Shown: piece by piece, positions 1-7,680 of the stretch
Numbering within the stretch: position 1 is the stretch's first letter
Layout: each line of letters starts with the position of its first letter
Source of the DNA: Acidimicrobiaceae bacterium UBA2093
Lineage (GTDB): Bacteria; Actinomycetota; Acidimicrobiia; Acidimicrobiales; Ilumatobacteraceae
Length of the DNA stretch: 13,342 nt
Assembly: GCA_002331255.1 (NCBI GenBank)
Contig: DCZD01000033.1
Coordinates: forward strand, 30,043 to 43,384
Direction of reading: 5' to 3'
Translations under genes and position numbers: made by a program
The notes under the pieces: model-generated
Databases searched by the model: none
The model's input: the letters and a program-made list of their open reading frames with translations, nothing else
Told to the model about the DNA's origin: nothing

Positions 1-1
1 C

Positions 2-1789
2 TCAGGTCGGCTGACTCGCCTCCCATGCAACCACTAAGGCTGCATATCGGCCGCCGACGTTGAGTAACTCCTCATGCGTCCCGATCTCTTCAATCGTCGC
101 ATTGTTCACCACCGCAATCTGATCGGCACGACGCACCGTTGTGAGGCGGTGCGCGACGACGACCACCGTACGACCGGACATCAACTGCTCCAGTGCATGC
201 TCGATGTCTCGTTCAGTACCAGGGTCAAGATTCGACGTCGCTTCATCGAGAACCAACACAGCAGGGTCGACCAGTGCGGCGCGAGCCAATGCGACCAACT
301 GGCGCTCACCTGCGGAGAACCGAGAGCCGCGTTCGCGAACTTCGGTGTCGAGACCTTCAGGGAGGGACTCGAACCGTTCGAGAACTCCGAGTGACTGAAG
401 CGCATTGCGCACTTGTTCATCGGTCGCTTCAGGTCGTGCAACCAACAGGTTGTCCCGCACCGTGCCATTGAACAAGAAGCCCTCCTGAGGCACCACGACA
501 ATGCGTTCGCGCAGTGAATCGAATGAAGCGCGTCGCACATCGATGCCACCAAACGTGACCGACCCACTATCGGGGTCGTAGAGACGTGCCATCAACTTTG
601 CAACAGTCGACTTACCAGCGCCCGTGGGGCCGACCAATGCAAGCTTGCTACCCGAGGGAACCACAAGTGACACGTTTCGAAGCGCCGCTCGCGCACCTCC
701 TTGATATGTGAATGTCACCTCTCGCATCGTGAGGTCACCTGCGGCCGGAAGCGTCACGGCACCAGGCACCTCGACGACGTCGGGCACCTCGTCGATGATG
801 CCAAACAGCTTGTGTAACGCTGCCGCCGCTGACTGAAGAGTGTTGTACAACTGCGACAGTTGTTGCACGGGGTCGAACAAAGTAGCCAGAAGCAACACGA
901 ATGCCACCACAGTTCCCACCGTGACCGAACCACGATGCACGAGCCATCCACCGAGACCCACCATGAGAGCGGTGGCAGCGATGCCTGAGAACTCGACCAC
1001 GCCGAAGTACCACGTACTCACGCGGACGCTGTGCATGTGACTGCGATACAGGTCCCGGTTGCTCTCTTCAAAACGACGAATCTGCTCTTCCTCTCGGGCA
1101 TAGGCCTGGATGACACGAACTGCTGCGATGCTCTCTTGAAGATTTGACAGGTTCGCACCGACCCGTTCGCGAACTTCAAGATAGGCGCGGTTCGAATCTC
1201 GCTGGAACTTGATTGACGAGAGGACGAGGATCGGCAACACGAGTAGCGCAATGAGCGTCAATTGCCATGAAAGTGACACGAGCAAGAACATGGCAAGAAT
1301 TAGAAGCAATCCGGCTGCCATAAACTGCAGCAGTCCCCATTGCACAAGTTCCGCGAGCGAGTCGATGTCGGCGGTCATTCTCGCCACCAAGACTCCGGCT
1401 TTTTCGCGGTCATAGAACGCCATCGACTGACGCTGAAGTCGGTCGAAAACCGTGATGCGCAGTGTCCGCAGAAAGCCTTCGCCCGCACGGTTGATGGTGA
1501 GGTACTGAATTCGACCCACGACATACGCACAGACCGTGACGATGAAGTATCCGATGACCGCAGCGTTCAACGCACCTGCATCTTTCGCGCGAATGCCGGC
1601 ATCGATTCCATGCCGCACAAGCAATGGGCCTGCGAGTGTAAAGACAACCGACACCGTGACGAGCACGGCAGTTGCGATACCCCACCACTTGAACTTGGAT
1701 GCCATACGAATGCTGCGTAGGAGAACAGTCCTAGTCTCGGTGCGGGTCAACTTGTCGTCTTCGGTCACCCCTGCTGGTGTGCGCCACAT
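2..1789 (-). CDS. ABC exporter half-transporter, catalytic-site subunit of a heterodimer
   Basis: A 595-residue half-transporter of the MsbA/LmrCD-like exporter family: six membrane segments (about residues 36-57, 74-96, 153-175, 177-195, 261-284, 289-311), then a nucleotide-binding domain from about 350. Walker A is GPTGAGKST (387-395), the Q-loop glutamine is Q435, Walker B is VLVLDE (511-516) with catalytic Glu516, and the switch histidine is His547. The ABC signature is unusual: FSAGERQ (491-497) instead of LSGGQ. It follows the other half-transporter by 2 nt, so the two are surely co-expressed and should pair in the inner membrane. Its Walker motifs would work with the partner's intact LSGGQ as the active ATP site. 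Upstream of the ATG there is only a weak purine-rich stretch, so translation is probably coupled. The TGA stop is complete at the window edge. Family is certain; substrate is unknown (drug, lipid or peptide are all possible). Confidence 0.93.
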   Translation of the reverse strand: MWRTPAGVTEDDKLTRTETRTVLLRSIRMASKFKWWGIATAVLVTVSVVFTLAGPLLVRHGIDAGIRAKDAGALNAAVIGYFIVTVCAYVVGRIQYLTINRAGEGFLRTLRITVFDRLQRQSMAFYDREKAGVLVARMTADIDSLAELVQWGLLQFMAAGLLLILAMFLLVSLSWQLTLIALLVLPILVLSSIKFQRDSNRAYLEVRERVGANLSNLQESIAAVRVIQAYAREEEQIRRFEESNRDLYRSHMHSVRVSTWYFGVVEFSGIAATALMVGLGGWLVHRGSVTVGTVVAFVLLLATLFDPVQQLSQLYNTLQSAAAALHKLFGIIDEVPDVVEVPGAVTLPAAGDLTMREVTFTYQGGARAALRNVSLVVPSGSKLALVGPTGAGKSTVAKLMARLYDPDSGSVTFGGIDVRRASFDSLRERIVVVPQEGFLFNGTVRDNLLVARPEATDEQVRNALQSLGVLERFESLPEGLDTEVRERGSRFSAGERQLVALARAALVDPAVLVLDEATSNLDPGTERDIEHALEQLMSGRTVVVVAHRLTTVRRADQIAVVNNATIEEIGTHEELLNVGGRYAALVVAWEASQPT

Positions 1790-1791
1790 GA

Positions 1792-3576
1792 TCAGACCAC
1801 CGCACCGTCGTCGACTTCGGGTGCGCTCCAGGCTGCGAGGACGTCGCGATATCGCTGATTGGTGTCCAACAAGTCGCGATGCGTTCCTGTCGCCACGATT
1901 GAGCCATGGTCAAGCAAAGCGACGCGATCGGCCAACTCGATAGTCGCGGGCCGGTGAGCGATGACGATGGTCGTGCGACCCTTCATTACCGTCACCAGAG
2001 CGTCACGAATCTCGTGCTCCTTGGTTGGATCGACAGCGGATGTTGCGTCATCGAGTACCAACACGCGGGGGTCGGCCACGATGGCTCGGGCGATTGCGAT
2101 GCGCTGTCGCTGACCACCGCTCAGCGAATATCCCCGCTCGCCGAGAATCGTGTCGTATCCCTCGGGCAACTCAGTGATGAAGTCGTGGGCGCCGGCCAAC
2201 TGAGCAGCTCGGCGAACCACAGAGCTGTCGACGTGAGGACGGGCAAATGCGATGTTTGCGCTGACGGTGTCGTTGAAAAGCAAGGTGTCCTCGAACACCA
2301 CTCCGACGTTGCTTCGTAACTCGCGAAGCGGAAGGTTGCGCACATCGACATCATCAAGACGGATTGAGCCATGTTCTGGGTCGTAGAAGCGCAACAACAG
2401 TCTCGCGAGTGTCGACTTACCAGACCCAGTGGCACCAACGATGGCGACGGACTCGCCAGGCTTCACGTGAAGCGACAAGTTCGATAGCACACGCACAAGA
2501 CCTTCGTCGGTGAGATACGAAAATGTGACATCGTCGAACTGGACGGCGCCGACAGCAAGACCTGGCGTCGACGATGGAAGATGCAGTGGTAACACCGGAT
2601 CGGCGATCTGGGGCTGCTCTGCCAATACTTCATCGATGCGCACGAGTGCGGTTGCTGCGCGTTGGCCAAGTGCAATGGTCATCGCAATATTGCGCAATGG
2701 CCAGATCAGCAGAGTGACGTAGGTGTTGAACGCCACCAACTCGCCAATCGACATGTCGCCGTTCAAAACTCTGTGGCCACCGATTCCGAGAACAGCCACC
2801 AGACCAAGTGCCGGCAACAGGTCGATACCAGGAAGGAATGTGCTACGAATTCGTGCCGCAACCAACGCCGCGCGCTGAATGTCATCAGCTTCGACTCGCA
2901 AGCGATCTGACATCACGGCCTCTGCTCCGAAACCTTTGACGACACGGACACCAGCGATGCTCTCCTCGACCACTGTCGCAAGTTGTGCCTGCTCTTGTTG
3001 CACGATCAGGTTCGCGGGGTGAATCTTCTTCGAAAAGCGTTGCGCGATGACATTAAGGAATGGAAGCGGCAATAGTGCGACAAGCGCCAACACCGGGTCG
3101 CCGAGCAACAAGATGATGACGACACCGATGATCTGTGCCACGTTCGCCATGACAAGAGGCAGCATGACGACAAATCCCTGCACCAGTTGCAAGTCGGTCG
3201 ACGCACGACTCATCAGCTGACCAGTTTGTGACCGATCGTGATATGCGACATCGAGACCTTGTATGTGTGCGAACAACCTCTCGCGCATAAGTGTCTCGGT
3301 CAGACGGCTCTCACGAAACGCAAAGTATCGACGCATCCCAGAGAACAGACCGGCGATGAGGGCAGCCGACAGGATCAGCATCGTCCAAGTGATGAGAGAA
3401 CCTGATTCGACAATCGCCTCATCGATGGCAAACCGTGTGAGTTGTGGCACTGCGATTTTCCCGAGCGTCCACAACAAGCCGATCGACACGCCGACAGAGA
3501 GGCCACGCCGCTGCTGAAGCAATGTGCGTCGAAGTAGGCGCCATCCGCTTCGCGTTGCCTGCGCGTCAGTCGACAT
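1792..3576 (-). CDS. ABC exporter half-transporter, degenerate-site subunit of a heterodimer
   Basis: A 594-residue half-transporter with six membrane segments (about 26-45, 61-80, 137-159, 161-178, 247-271, 275-294) and a C-terminal nucleotide-binding domain from about 344. Walker A is GATGSGKST (381-389), the signature is a perfect LSGGQ (485-489) and the switch histidine is His541. Two catalytic positions deviate: Walker B reads VLVLDD (505-510), with Asp510 where the catalytic glutamate is expected, and the Q-loop position is Glu429 (VVFEDTLLF). In heterodimeric exporters such as TM287/288 and LmrCD, the Walker B change marks the subunit carrying the degenerate site, which pairs with a variant signature in the partner; here the partner has SAGER. 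The ATG is preceded by AGGGAAG at 9 nt, a usable ribosome site. It lies 48 nt after the LLM oxidoreductase gene, on the same strand. Substrate not inferable. Confidence 0.93.
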   Translation of the reverse strand: MSTDAQATRSGWRLLRRTLLQQRRGLSVGVSIGLLWTLGKIAVPQLTRFAIDEAIVESGSLITWTMLILSAALIAGLFSGMRRYFAFRESRLTETLMRERLFAHIQGLDVAYHDRSQTGQLMSRASTDLQLVQGFVVMLPLVMANVAQIIGVVIILLLGDPVLALVALLPLPFLNVIAQRFSKKIHPANLIVQQEQAQLATVVEESIAGVRVVKGFGAEAVMSDRLRVEADDIQRAALVAARIRSTFLPGIDLLPALGLVAVLGIGGHRVLNGDMSIGELVAFNTYVTLLIWPLRNIAMTIALGQRAATALVRIDEVLAEQPQIADPVLPLHLPSSTPGLAVGAVQFDDVTFSYLTDEGLVRVLSNLSLHVKPGESVAIVGATGSGKSTLARLLLRFYDPEHGSIRLDDVDVRNLPLRELRSNVGVVFEDTLLFNDTVSANIAFARPHVDSSVVRRAAQLAGAHDFITELPEGYDTILGERGYSLSGGQRQRIAIARAIVADPRVLVLDDATSAVDPTKEHEIRDALVTVMKGRTTIVIAHRPATIELADRVALLDHGSIVATGTHRDLLDTNQRYRDVLAAWSAPEVDDGAVV

Positions 3577-3624
3577 GAGGGGGAACTTCCCTAGTGAACG
3601 TCATGCGTGGAGCTTTGATTGCCG

Positions 3625-4638
3625 TCAGCGATGCGCCGAGGGCGACAAGTCACGGACGGCCTGCCAGAAATCGAGTGCCGGATCAAGGCCGAGAATCATG
3701 AGCGATGACGTCGTCACACCATTGTCGAAATATTGCTTGATGCGGTCACGGCACTGTTCAGGCGAACCATGCACGACTAGTGCGTCGACGACGGAGTCAG
3801 GTATCGCAGCAAGTGCGGCCTTGCGGTCGCCTGCTTTCCATGCGTCCCACATTCCGCGAAGATCGTCACCACGACCCAACCACGCATGGAAGTCGGCGTA
3901 CACCGGCACATTCAGGTACGCAGCAATTGCAAACCGAGCTGCTTGACGCACCTGCTCGGTATTGGTGCTCGGGCACACGAAGATTCGCGCGACAATCTCC
4001 TTCGGCGCGCCATCAGCTGCATCGGTAACCACTTTTGTGACTTGACGAACGTCGTCGGCGCTCAGCCAGTTGATGATGGCCCCGTCTGCTTCGCGCGCTG
4101 CCAGTCGCAACATGCCCTCACGAAGCGCCGCCACCAGAATTGCGGGCTTCACTTCGGGCCTGATACCGAGTCGAAAACCTTGGATATCGAAGGTGTCGTA
4201 GGTCTTGGTGACCTTCTCTCCGGTCAATGCATCATTCAGGAATCGGACAATGTCGCGAACCTTTCGAAAAGGCTCTTCAAAACGAAGTCCATTCCACTTC
4301 TCCACAATGACATTGGACGACGATCCGATACCGATGGCGAACCGTCCGGGTGCAGCATCGGCAAGCGAAGCGACCGACTGAGCAAAACACGCAGGACTAC
4401 GTGTGTAGGCGGGCACAATCGCCGTACCGAGGCGCAATCTCGGTTCCCACGCAGCAGTCAATGCAAGCGGCGTGAATGCATCTGCACCATCAGCTTCTGC
4501 TGACCACACGTCGGTGTATCCGAGGTCAGCCAGTTCGTGCAATCTGTCCTTTTGGGCGTGCAAGTGACCTGGAAGTGGAACTGTCATGCCAGGGCGCACC
4601 GGCATGCCGTGATGTGTTGCTGCTCCGTATGCGTTCAT
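3625..4638 (-). CDS. LLM-class, probably F420-dependent, oxidoreductase
   Basis: A 337-residue single-domain protein of the luciferase-like monooxygenase superfamily (TIM barrel). Visible family marks are the N-terminal barrel segment with GYTDVWSAEADGADAFTPL (about 40-58), the strand ending in RLGTAIVPAYTRSP (69-82), the family pattern GRFAIGIGSSS (98-108), and the C-terminal HGSPEQCRDRI segment (290-300). Soluble and cytoplasmic, with no signal peptide. Actinobacterial members of this type usually use reduced F420 rather than FMN; that is family knowledge, not something the sequence proves. Its substrate is unknown. The ATG overlaps the TGA of the upstream thioesterase gene (ATGA) and has a strong GGGAG ribosome site 5 nt before it, which favours this start over in-frame ATGs at residues 12 and 18. 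The ABC exporter genes follow 48 nt downstream. Confidence 0.85.
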   Translation of the reverse strand: MNAYGAATHHGMPVRPGMTVPLPGHLHAQKDRLHELADLGYTDVWSAEADGADAFTPLALTAAWEPRLRLGTAIVPAYTRSPACFAQSVASLADAAPGRFAIGIGSSSNVIVEKWNGLRFEEPFRKVRDIVRFLNDALTGEKVTKTYDTFDIQGFRLGIRPEVKPAILVAALREGMLRLAAREADGAIINWLSADDVRQVTKVVTDAADGAPKEIVARIFVCPSTNTEQVRQAARFAIAAYLNVPVYADFHAWLGRGDDLRGMWDAWKAGDRKAALAAIPDSVVDALVVHGSPEQCRDRIKQYFDNGVTTSSLMILGLDPALDFWQAVRDLSPSAHR

Positions 4639-5471
4639 CTTGTCTCCCTTACTCGGTCTTCACGCTTCTGCTCGTCACGCCACATGCGCGCGATACAACT
4701 TTGGCTGGCGACCGCAAGCAACGTTCCGTCTTCCGCCCACATGTGCACTTCGCCGTGGCCAAATCCGTTCTCTACTCCGTGGATCTGGATGTCAAGCAGT
4801 ATCCAATCAGTCGAGACCAATTGCACCACACGCAACGTGTTGTCGAGGCTGTTTCCTCCACCCCTAATTCCAAATGCTTGCCCGACGCCCATCGGTACGA
4901 AGTCACCGAGAATCGCAAGCGTTGCCGCATCGACCGCATCGATGACCGACGGGATGCGAGCCCACATCTGGGTGCGACCGTCGTTTGCAACACCGTCGAG
5001 CTGATCGAGAGTGCGACCTTTGGCGAATCGCTCTTCGAGATAGTCATGGAACGACCCATTCAGCACGTTCATGTGCTCACGCTGCGGCAATGAGTCTGGG
5101 TGCGAAACCGTTGGCATGGTGACGAATTGTCCATTGTGACTGAACGTTCGCTCACCGAGAGCAGCGTTCACGGTGAGTATCTCGCGCTCGCCGACGTGGC
5201 CGACGACACGGGCCTGGGTGATTGAGTTCCCTTCATTCGCGACGATGACGTCAATATCGAGCACCTCACCTGGGCGCGCATAGCTCAGGTATTGGGCGGT
5301 CGCCCAGACGCACGGTCGCTTCGTTGTGCCTTCCATTGCCGAAATGGCTGCCCCGAGGGCACAACCGCCAAAGAGAAATCCACCGCTCGTGGTGTTTCGA
5401 TGATGGACCGGCAGGTGCCACCGCCGGTCGTTATGGGTGCTTTCGAGACCAAGAAACGTTCGTGCATCCAT
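4635..5471 (-). CDS. Acyl-CoA thioesterase, double hot-dog (TesB-like)
   Basis: A 278-residue protein, close to the usual length of double hot-dog acyl-CoA thioesterases, which hydrolyse acyl-CoA to free acid and CoA in the cytoplasm. The first hot dog holds GGFLFGGCALGAA (about 30-42), then the RPCVWATAQYLSYARPGE strand (52-69). The second starts near residue 169 (MWARIPSV) and carries NSLDNT (Asp210) and VASQSCIA (Gln257). By eye these match the Asp and Gln of the E. coli TesB triad (Asp204, Gln278); the Thr228 position appears to be His231. I chose the ATG at 5471, giving the family-like N-terminus MDARTFLGLESTHND. Longer readings run into the divergent amidase gene. A TAGGGT -10-like hexamer lies 10 nt upstream. 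It is the first gene of a four-gene operon and overlaps the LLM gene by 4 nt. Its chain-length preference is unknown. Confidence 0.85.
   Translation of the reverse strand: MDARTFLGLESTHNDRRWHLPVHHRNTTSGGFLFGGCALGAAISAMEGTTKRPCVWATAQYLSYARPGEVLDIDVIVANEGNSITQARVVGHVGEREILTVNAALGERTFSHNGQFVTMPTVSHPDSLPQREHMNVLNGSFHDYLEERFAKGRTLDQLDGVANDGRTQMWARIPSVIDAVDAATLAILGDFVPMGVGQAFGIRGGGNSLDNTLRVVQLVSTDWILLDIQIHGVENGFGHGEVHMWAEDGTLLAVASQSCIARMWRDEQKREDRVRETR
4644..4650 (-). promoter_or_regulatory. Ribosome binding site of the LLM oxidoreductase gene
   Basis: On the minus strand AAGGGAG lies 5 nt before the ATG at 4638, inside the last codons of the thioesterase gene. It supports the upstream-most ATG as the start and means the gene need not depend only on coupling through the ATGA overlap. 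Confidence 0.7.
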
Positions 5472-5481
5472 GCGAGAGATG

Positions 5482-5545
5482 ACCCTACCCACCTGCACCA
5501 CTCGGGCTCTGACCCGAGAGTGGGGCCTGGGGTAGGTTCGCTCCA
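5482..5545. promoter_or_regulatory. Divergent promoter region with nested inverted repeats
   Basis: The 73-nt gap between the thioesterase (minus) and amidase (plus) genes contains two inverted repeats with almost the same centre, near 5510. The inner pair is CTCGGG (5501-5506) with CCCGAG (5513-5518). The outer pair is CCTACCC (5484-5490) with GGGTAGG (5530-5536). CCAC (5498-5501) can also pair with GTGG (5520-5523) across a 2-nt bulge. The outer arms place a GGGTAGG-plus-TC motif in front of each gene. Toward the amidase, TAGGTT (5533-5538) fits a -10 TANNNT hexamer, with CTGACC (5509-5514; 4 of 6 to TTGACA) 18 nt upstream. Only 6 nt separate the -10 from the ATG, so the amidase mRNA may be leaderless. 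Toward the thioesterase, TAGGGT is at 5482-5487 with no clear -35. Alternatively the G-rich motifs are ribosome sites. Confidence 0.5.
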
Positions 5546-6939
5546 TGGCTGATGCACCGTGGGCTGGTGACGCATGTTCCTTGGTCGAGGAATTCCGCGC
5601 CGGCCGTCGTACCCCGATTGATGAAATGAAAGCCACTCTGGCTGCGGTCGAGAAGAGCGCGTTGAATGCGGTCTCGTTCATCGACTACGACCATGCACTT
5701 CGACATGCTGCGATAGCCGACGTAACGAGACCGTTTGGTGGCGTGCCACTTGGTGTGAAGGAACTCGACGACGTATACGGTTGGCCTGCCACACGTGCGT
5801 CGATGGTTTTCAAAGACCATGTAGCAAGCACTACGTCGACGAATGTGGCTCGTGCCTGTGGCGCGGGTGGTGCTGTTCGTTTCGGACTCACCACTGCGAG
5901 TGAATTCGGTGGCGTCAACGTCACGCGCACGGTGCTGAATGGTTCAACACATAATCCGTGGCAGATGGGTCGCACACCAGGTGGATCATCAGGTGGCAGT
6001 GCCGCTGGTGTTGCCGGCGGTCTCTTTGCGTTGGCAACTGGCGGCGATGGTGGCGGCTCTATTCGCATCCCCGCGGGCTTCACCGGTCTTGTTGGACTGA
6101 AGTCGACATACGGACGCATTCCACGCGGACCGGGGTCGACGTACGGCAACCTCACCGTCACAGTTGGTGCACTCACCCGAAGCGTGCGTGACACTGCACG
6201 TTGGTTCGACGTGTGTAATGGACATGATTCACGCGACCCGCTCAGTCTTCCCCGCGTCAACGGTTGGGAATCGGCGCTCGGCACCCTTGAGGTGCGTGGC
6301 TTGCGCGTCGCCATCGTTCGTAATTGGGGCGGAGCCATCGTGTCGCCTGCAATGTGGGAAGTGCTTGAGTCGTCCGCGGAGCGTCTTGTCACATGGGCCG
6401 GACTCGCGCGTGTCGATGCCATCAACACCACGCTCCCTCGCATGGGTGCAGCCTGGTCGATCAGTGGAATGATCTCAATCGCCTCGGCATTGGGTGATGC
6501 ATGGCCGGTATGCGCAGATGAATTGACCCCAGAGATTCGATTCGGGGTCGAATCGACGTCGGGCAAGTACTCGGCCGATGCCCGTGCGAAGATCGAAGAA
6601 CGTCGTGTCGCGTTGAACAACCGCATGGCGGAGATATTCGACGAGGTTGACCTCATCATCACGGCATCAAACCCGGACGTTGCGTTCGATGCCGACGGGC
6701 CGCTGCCCGACACATTCGGCGGCATTACTGCCGGTGCAGGAAACAACGGCCTCCTCACTTTCCCGGCGAATCTGTACGGCAATCCTGCGATCTCGGTCCC
6801 TGGAGGCAACGTCGAGGGACTTCCAGTCGGGCTGCAGATCATTGGACGTCACCACAGCGAGCAAGTCCTGCTTGAGTTGGCTCAGATCCTTGAGCGCGAA
6901 CAACCGTGGCCGCTCATCGCGCCGTCTTCGCCGGTGTGA
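5545..6939 (+). CDS. Amidase-signature family hydrolase
   Basis: A 464-residue amidase-signature enzyme that cleaves C-N amide bonds through a Ser-cisSer-Lys triad. The triad is visible as Lys72 (GVPLGVKELDDV), cis-Ser148 in TPGGSSGGSAAG (144-155) and nucleophile Ser172 in GGDGGGSIRIPAG (166-178). The spacings of 76 and 24 residues match the family (FAAH Lys142/Ser217/Ser241; NylA Lys72/Ser150/Ser174). No signal peptide, so cytoplasmic. The C-terminal part has the usual substrate-site segment and the closing GLPVGLQIIGRHHSE motif (about 425-439). GatA of the tRNA amidotransferase belongs to the same family, but no gatC or gatB neighbour is present, so a stand-alone amidase is more likely; substrate unknown. 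It is the only plus-strand gene here: it starts from the divergent promoter region at 5472-5544 and ends 6 nt from the convergent membrane-protein gene. Confidence 0.9.
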   Translation: MADAPWAGDACSLVEEFRAGRRTPIDEMKATLAAVEKSALNAVSFIDYDHALRHAAIADVTRPFGGVPLGVKELDDVYGWPATRASMVFKDHVASTTSTNVARACGAGGAVRFGLTTASEFGGVNVTRTVLNGSTHNPWQMGRTPGGSSGGSAAGVAGGLFALATGGDGGGSIRIPAGFTGLVGLKSTYGRIPRGPGSTYGNLTVTVGALTRSVRDTARWFDVCNGHDSRDPLSLPRVNGWESALGTLEVRGLRVAIVRNWGGAIVSPAMWEVLESSAERLVTWAGLARVDAINTTLPRMGAAWSISGMISIASALGDAWPVCADELTPEIRFGVESTSGKYSADARAKIEERRVALNNRMAEIFDEVDLIITASNPDVAFDADGPLPDTFGGITAGAGNNGLLTFPANLYGNPAISVPGGNVEGLPVGLQIIGRHHSEQVLLELAQILEREQPWPLIAPSSPV

Positions 6940-6976
6940 CCTGACTCAAGCGAGCACGGCACGTGCCACAAGGTCA
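6937..6976. terminator. Possible weak bidirectional terminator at the convergent gene ends
   Basis: The amidase and membrane-protein stop codons are 6 nt apart, so any terminator must lie within coding DNA. TGACCT (6937-6942) and AGGTCA (6971-6976) could pair around a 28-nt loop that itself contains the perfect palindrome GGCACGTGCC (6958-6967). No T-run follows on either strand, so this does not look like a classic intrinsic terminator. Low confidence. Confidence 0.15.
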
Positions 6977-7680
6977 GTACCGAATGCGGTGAGAATCGCG
7001 AGATACATGAGGCCTGTGGCCGCCATGACAGCGGAATAGCTCTTCTCTTTCAGCGCTGCTCGTGTGACAAAACCAAGCGCACAGGTGGTGATGGCACATG
7101 CGATCCAGAACCAACCAAGCGTGCCGTCCCAGCCGTCATCGACGGTCCCCGTAATCACACTGAACATGCCCGTTGGCAACAACATGGCAATGACTTCGAA
7201 CGGCAACAACCAGATGACGACAGTGACAAGTTCGTTGAGTGTCTTTCGCGGCATACCCGGCTGAACGAGATACCAATGACCCAACAACATCGCATCGCTC
7301 ACTGCACCTAGAAATGCTGCACCCACTACGACCCGCAGAAGTGACACCACCGTGTCACCAGCCCCGTCCGCAGCGGCGACCGCACCAATCACCATTCCGA
7401 CAGCTCCGACTACCGGCGCGACAATGTCAAGGTTCACATTCTTTCGTCGCAGCGTGACGAGCGAGATGGCGGCAAAAACGATGGCGCAGCCCTCACGCGC
7501 TGCGATGACTTCAGTTGCAAACGCCGCTGCGACTCCGCCAAGTGCAATGACGGCATACGTGATGCGCAACAGCCAGCCGTAACCGGCGCTCACGTGGTGT
7601 CGACTGGTGGTGAACCAGAGGAAGAACGAACCTCCGACAGCCCATTGCAAGAGGACCGTCGCAGCGTCGAGTCGGATCAC
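6946..7680 (-). CDS. Unrecognised multi-spanning membrane protein
   Basis: A 244-residue, very hydrophobic protein with about eight predicted membrane segments (near residues 7-25, 36-58, 62-77, 84-105, 111-138, 150-170, 187-208, 216-234) and no soluble domain. I do not recognise the family. The most distinctive stretch is GAVSDAMLLGHWYLVQPGMP (125-144) in and after the fifth segment. Its His, Trp and Tyr in the membrane, followed by a Pro/Gly exit, suggest a conserved functional or cofactor site, but that is inference. The start is GTG (7680-7678), overlapping the TGA of the amidohydrolase gene by 4 nt (GTGA). With no good ribosome site, it probably depends on translational coupling. It ends 6 nt from the convergent amidase. 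A role as transporter or partner of the upstream amidohydrolase is possible but unsupported. Confidence 0.75.
   Translation of the reverse strand: MIRLDAATVLLQWAVGGSFFLWFTTSRHHVSAGYGWLLRITYAVIALGGVAAAFATEVIAAREGCAIVFAAISLVTLRRKNVNLDIVAPVVGAVGMVIGAVAAADGAGDTVVSLLRVVVGAAFLGAVSDAMLLGHWYLVQPGMPRKTLNELVTVVIWLLPFEVIAMLLPTGMFSVITGTVDDGWDGTLGWFWIACAITTCALGFVTRAALKEKSYSAVMAATGLMYLAILTAFGTDLVARAVLA

Noticed and set aside
3581..3591. Palindrome GGGAACTTCCC just before the first ABC gene
   Set aside because: Arms are only 5 bp and overlap the ribosome site. It may be an operator or may slightly mask that site, but its size is near chance and there is no second copy.
5472..5681. N-terminal extension of the thioesterase up to 5681, or a start at the ATG at 5546
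   Set aside because: The extra residues are Arg/Ser-rich and unlike the family, and they overlap the divergent amidase. At 5544-5547 the palindrome CATG gives an ATG on both strands by chance. The ATG at 5471 gives the expected N-terminus and length.
5685..6842. Long open frame (385 codons) antisense to the amidase
   Set aside because: The amidase on the other strand has an intact triad and family motifs. The antisense translation is low-complexity Pro/Ser/Arg-rich with no recognisable domain, as expected from codon bias of a GC-rich gene.
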